A stretch of DNA of 21,735 nucleotides, from NCBI GenBank assembly GCA_028565635.1, contig JAOXYB010097049.1, positions 1 to 21,735 of the forward strand. The letters are read 5' to 3'. Of this stretch, positions 18,101-21,735 are shown one piece after another. The position numbers were made by a program, and so were the translations under genes. The notes beneath the pieces are model-generated. The model had not been told where the DNA came from, searched no databases, and saw nothing but the letters and a program-made list of their open reading frames with translations. This DNA comes from Phoronis ovalis. Taxonomy: Eukaryota > Phoronida > Phoronidae. Position 1 is the first letter of the stretch; each line of letters begins with the position of its first letter.

Positions 18101-21100
18101 ACTTGTGAACTATACTTTTAGTCTTGACCACCCCTCCAAAGAGACTACTCTGGTCAACCAATTATTTGGTGGATTTCTAAGAAGCCAGATCATCTGTTTG
18201 GTGTGTGGTTATATATCCTCTACATATGATGGTTTCATGGATTTGTCACTGGATATCAAGGTACTTTTTACATCAATTTGCACATGTTTAAAGAACTGAT
18301 GCTTGAGTTTGCCTATGAAAATCCTCAAAATGAGGAAGCACCTTGTCAAAATGGTAAATCAGATAGGGATATTACTGTAAGATATAAATGCCAATATGCA
18401 ATCTATTTGAAGCATGATATTAGATTATTATTAGATTATGGTATATCATGGCTTCCATTTACCTGGTACCTTTTCTGAAAAGTGCTGTACCCTTCATGAT
18501 GCAATGCCTCCAAAAAACGAGAGGATTTGATATATACCCCATCCATTTAAAAGTTAATATTTGTTTACTTTCTTTGCAACTTTTGTTTTGGAGTATTCCC
18601 CATTTGGGAAATCCTTGGGAGTATGTATAGAAACAAAATTATATTTCACGTGTCTGACCGTAACAACAGAGTGATAAAAACTTTTAAACAAGATATTTAA
18701 ACAAGATATTATAATTTTAATTTTAACTCTTTCAAAAGTCTCGGTGCAGATGCAGTTGGCCGTCAATATGTCCGATCTTTGATATCAAAACTCCTGATTA
18801 TTCAAACTTGTGATTGTTTCACAATAAAAAAGCAAGACAAAATCAAGCAAACCGTAAACAGTTATTCTAAGAGTCTTAATAATTTCTAGTATTTAGTTTT
18901 ACTTGATTGCGTCATCAGTGGCAGCTTAGCTTCATGACCATTTTGATCTATTCATAAAATCGTCCATTGTCATTGTAAACACCATAAACTAAAACATAGA
19001 AAACAAATAGCTTGTACTTTATTTATCTCTTATTATATGAAATATCTTTTCTGCAATACCTTATTTACCTGCACAAAAATTTAAAAAAATGTACATTGTA
19101 TATAATTTGCAAATTTGTTGATACTTCATCATAACAGGTCTGTCCTAGCTAGTAAATTTGACCTATAACAGTGCTATGTGGTGCTCTAATACTACAGGTG
19201 CCATCCCTGGTAACAAGTCTTTGAACTAAAATTCACAAGAGTTTTTGGAAATAAAAAGATGAGAAATTATGTCTCAAACATTTCCTGAATATGTTATGTT
19301 ATTTGGTTAACAACTCATTAAATTATTCGATATTATATAAACAAGGGATGTCTGTAGACTTTTGTTTTACGCATTTAGGTATCAGGTAAATGAAATTCAT
19401 GAAATATTCACATTTTCTTTATTTTACAATGTTATAACTTCATCAAAACTAAAGGAAAACATCTTCCCAGAAAGTAGCCGAGACTGTCCATATTTATTTT
19501 TTATTATTAGACAAATTTCTTTTTTTTTTTCAGCACTGTGATTCTGTCTCAGATGCATTAACACTGTTTGTTCGGGCAGAGAAATTGTTTGGAGGCAATG
19601 CTTACAATTGTGAAAAGTATGTCAATTTTAAAAAAGAGCGTAATCCAGTGTTGTTTATTGCACATTATTTTTAATGATGTACAGCATTTATTATACTATT
19701 AAGCTTTTTCTTCATAATTCATTACAACTGTACAGTATGTGATAAATATAGGTATTATTGTAACTGGTATTACTCACTAACATTATTATATGCGTGTGTT
19801 GGTTTGGCTTCATGATGCTGCAGTTCAACGGAAAATGATATGTTGTCTAGCTGCACAAATATCTGTAGGCCTTTGTGAAAACATGATGTATTACAATCAG
19901 GTGTCCTTATTAAAGTTTGGAGAATTGCTGTTTAAGAATTATTTAACATGTTATCTTTAATAGATGTCGAAAGAAACAAAACGCACGAAAGGCAATGAGC
20001 ATTCATCGAGCTCCCAATGTTTTGACTATACAGTTAAAAAGGTACATGGATTTTGTAGAATGTAAATTTTTTAATGGACTGATTTGAAAGAATGGTTAGA
20101 AATATTTAACTCTTTTTAAATACAGTTTCATATTGTAATCATAATAATTTGAGTCACTTGCTGAACTATATATTTGGAGACTCTGGATTCTATGTCTCAG
20201 ACTTCAGTAGAATCCTTATCTTTACTATTTTATAGTTATGCTTTTATACAACATCTGTCAAATCAAAGTTCCTTTTCTGTTGTTTTAAGGTGCGGGTCTG
20301 TGACAGTTATATACAGTGATAAACTTCAGCATTATTCTTCACATGTTTATTATATCATGATACATATATTATTGTATGAAAGAATACAGTTAGGGAAAGT
20401 AGCTACCTATAGAAACATTTTGGAAGAGTGGGATTAAAATAGAAAGCGTCATAATTGGGGCACTTTACTACAATAGTACATATGCCTTTTAAAATAACAT
20501 ATATTTCTTATAGGTTTTCTATTATTTCTGGAAAAATCAACAAACATGTGTCTTTCTCGGAAGCACTCAACTTGAGACCGTACATGACACAAAGACAGGT
20601 AGTGTATATAACTTTCATTCTCTAGTGACTACACTACACTTGTAAAGAAAACTAAACATTTTAAAATGAGTAATTGAATTAGTAGTTATTGAATCATGCT
20701 GTTCATTCCACTTAATTTTTGATAATTAATATTTAATATAAGATAACACAATATGCTGTTTAAAATTCTTCAGGGAGCTCCTGTGACGTATCGTTTGTAC
20801 TCCATAGTTCAACACTGTGGTCGTGATATGGGATTTGGTCATTATCAAGCATACTGTTGTGCCAGAAACAAACAGTGGTACTTATTTAATGACAGTAGGG
20901 TAAGTTTATAATGCAGCGTTGTTCAAAGCCTGTTAAACATTGTAACTGTTTTATAATATCTAATTAGGAATGTGTGTGGCAAAGAAAGATTAAGGAGATT
21001 TTATGTAGAACATTTCGCAAAAAATGTCTTGTTAAATTACCAAATGACAAGATATAAAGTTTCACTCTAAGAATGCGGAACACTGGCTGCTAGATCAAGT

Positions 21101-21407
21101 TGGAATTGTGGACTTATGCATTCTGTTTGTGATGGTTTTCTAGGTGTTCTATAGCAGACATATTATTATTATTATAAAAAGTTTGTGACAGAGAACAGGT
21201 ATGTTACTTCAAAAGCTGGCTATGACAGATATCTCTGTCTTTAGCAAAAACATGACTGTGTCAGTGCACTTACACTATAGTGAACTGGATGAAGTCAACA
21301 ATCCATAAATATCAACTGTTATCTTGCAGGTTAATATGGTGCCTAAACAACGTGTGTTTGCATCTGAAGCATATCTTTTGTTTTACGTCAAAGACAAAGC
21401 AACACAG
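15199..21407 (+). CDS. USP36/42-like: Ubiquitin-specific protease, USP36/USP42 type (C-terminus near window edge)
   Basis: Coding exons: 15199-15451, 15789-16085, 16879-16998, 17499-17601, 18122-18260, 19534-19616, 19964-20041, 20514-20598, 20774-20899, 21330-21407. All use GT-AG sites and join in one frame of 454 codons; a further exon at 21710-21724 may end it. It is a cysteine protease (peptidase C19) that removes ubiquitin from proteins. Residues 1-140 are polar, Lys-rich and unrecognised. The catalytic domain then shows the Cys box [15 protein letters not shown] (Cys156, oxyanion Asn151 or Asn154), GFCALC, the [15 protein letters not shown] box (234-248), CLVC and NCEKC (Cys283/286/330/333, zinc-binding pairs), [14 protein letters not shown], and the His box [10 protein letters not shown] (His409) with WYLFNDS (Asn425/Asp426). 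The spacing fits USP36/USP42, which in other animals act in the nucleolus or nucleus. All key residues are present, so it is likely active. The ATG follows an in-frame TGA at 15184-15186. Confidence 0.94.
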
Positions 21408-21549
21408 GTTAGTATTCTAAGAAGGGTAACACATAACCCTAGTTTTTTTTGTAATGCTTGATAAGTTATACATTATGAAAGAAGTCTTAGGGATCATCTC
21501 AAAAGTTATCACAATGACCACAAACGTATAGCGTTTAATATAGGATTTA

Positions 21550-21640
21550 CCCCCACCCCCCTGGTCAAACGTAGGGGGTTTAGTGAGATTTATGCCCTAT
21601 CCAGTTGCGAACCTAGGGGGTTCTGGGGACAATATTTGGT
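21550..21640. repeat. C/G-run low-complexity patch in last visible USP intron
   Basis: The run acccccacccccc is followed by taggggg at 21572-21578 and aggggg at 21615-21620. The first pair can form a short hairpin (accccc against gggggt). It contrasts with the AT-rich surroundings and may be a fragment of the G-run repeat family seen at 3549 and 13544, but no further similarity is clear. Confidence 0.35.
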
Positions 21641-21709
21641 GCTATTTCCTGCAATCTAGTGCATTCTGGAACTCTAATTTGCCATGACACACTGTGTCAT
21701 TTTTTATAG

Positions 21710-21724
21710 AAAACACAAAGTTGA
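21710..21724 (+). CDS. USP36/42-like: Possible terminal exon of the USP gene
   Basis: After exon 21330-21407 (phase 0 end, donor gttagt), the acceptor tgtgtcattttttatag ends at 21709 and opens a phase-0 frame KTQS followed by TGA at 21722-21724. This would end the protein at 458 residues, about 30 residues after the His box. It is a short coincidence-prone match; the true next exon may lie beyond the window, giving the longer C-terminal region known in vertebrate USP36 and USP42. Confidence 0.3.
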   Translation, partial: KTQS

Positions 21725-21735
21725 TTCATGAACGA

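Noticed and set aside
18278-18630. Plus-strand frames in USP intron 5, including an acidic stretch ([17 protein letters not shown])
   Set aside because: The family alignment passes directly from exon 18122-18260 to exon 19534-19616 with no missing residues, and reading through the donor meets a stop in frame. An alternative exon cannot be excluded but is unsupported.
18684-18709. Perfect 13-bp direct duplication (ttaaacaagatat twice)
   Set aside because: A two-copy duplication in AT-rich intron DNA is expected background and has no further structure.
1-21735. Search for tRNA, rRNA, CRISPR arrays, bacterial operons or viral genes
   Set aside because: None was recognised. The tandem arrays have no unique spacers of constant length, and no RNA-gene box motifs or viral hallmark proteins were seen by eye. 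A covariance-model search was not possible here.

Overview
This window looks like nuclear DNA from an invertebrate animal. It is AT-rich, has spliced protein-coding genes with GT-AG introns of about 0.2-1.7 kb, and carries many short dispersed or tandem repeats. The phylum cannot be fixed from the sequence alone; nothing suggests bacteria, organelle or plant.

Two multi-exon genes are well supported and fill the right two thirds. On the minus strand (ATG at 14226, stop at 8051) an eight-exon gene encodes a 473-residue ankyrin-repeat protein. Seven ankyrin units are each carried by one phase-0 exon, followed by one long exon encoding an acidic, Ser/Thr-rich tail. On the plus strand (ATG at 15199) lies a ubiquitin-specific protease of the USP36/USP42 type. 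Eleven exons are assembled up to 21407, with catalytic Cys156, His409 and Asn425/Asp426 and two CxxC pairs intact. A short possible terminal exon lies at 21710-21724, so the gene is either complete at about 458 residues or continues past the window. The two genes are head-to-head, 972 bp between their start codons, so they may share a promoter region. No functional link between them can be shown from sequence.

The left third (1-8000) has no strong host gene. It holds a 28-bp tandem array cut by the window edge, a 20-bp tandem array (3237-3397), a degenerate array of about 50 bp per unit (4112-4500), a broken MULE-type transposase relic with one clear frameshift (6574-7079), and an imperfect inverted repeat of about 240 bp (7368-7604). 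Two small minus-strand candidates with hydrophobic segments (579-837 and 5248-5452) are weak.

Introns of the ankyrin gene hold more repeats: a MITE-like element (11031-11212), an inverted repeat of about 0.8 kb with unequal arms (12556-13362), and a G-run followed by 30-bp tandem units (13544-13809). A related-looking G-run element is at 3549-3790. I did not find a clearly new multi-gene system. The most useful unusual items are the exon-per-repeat ankyrin gene, the compact USP, the large intronic hairpin and the G-run/30-bp repeat family.
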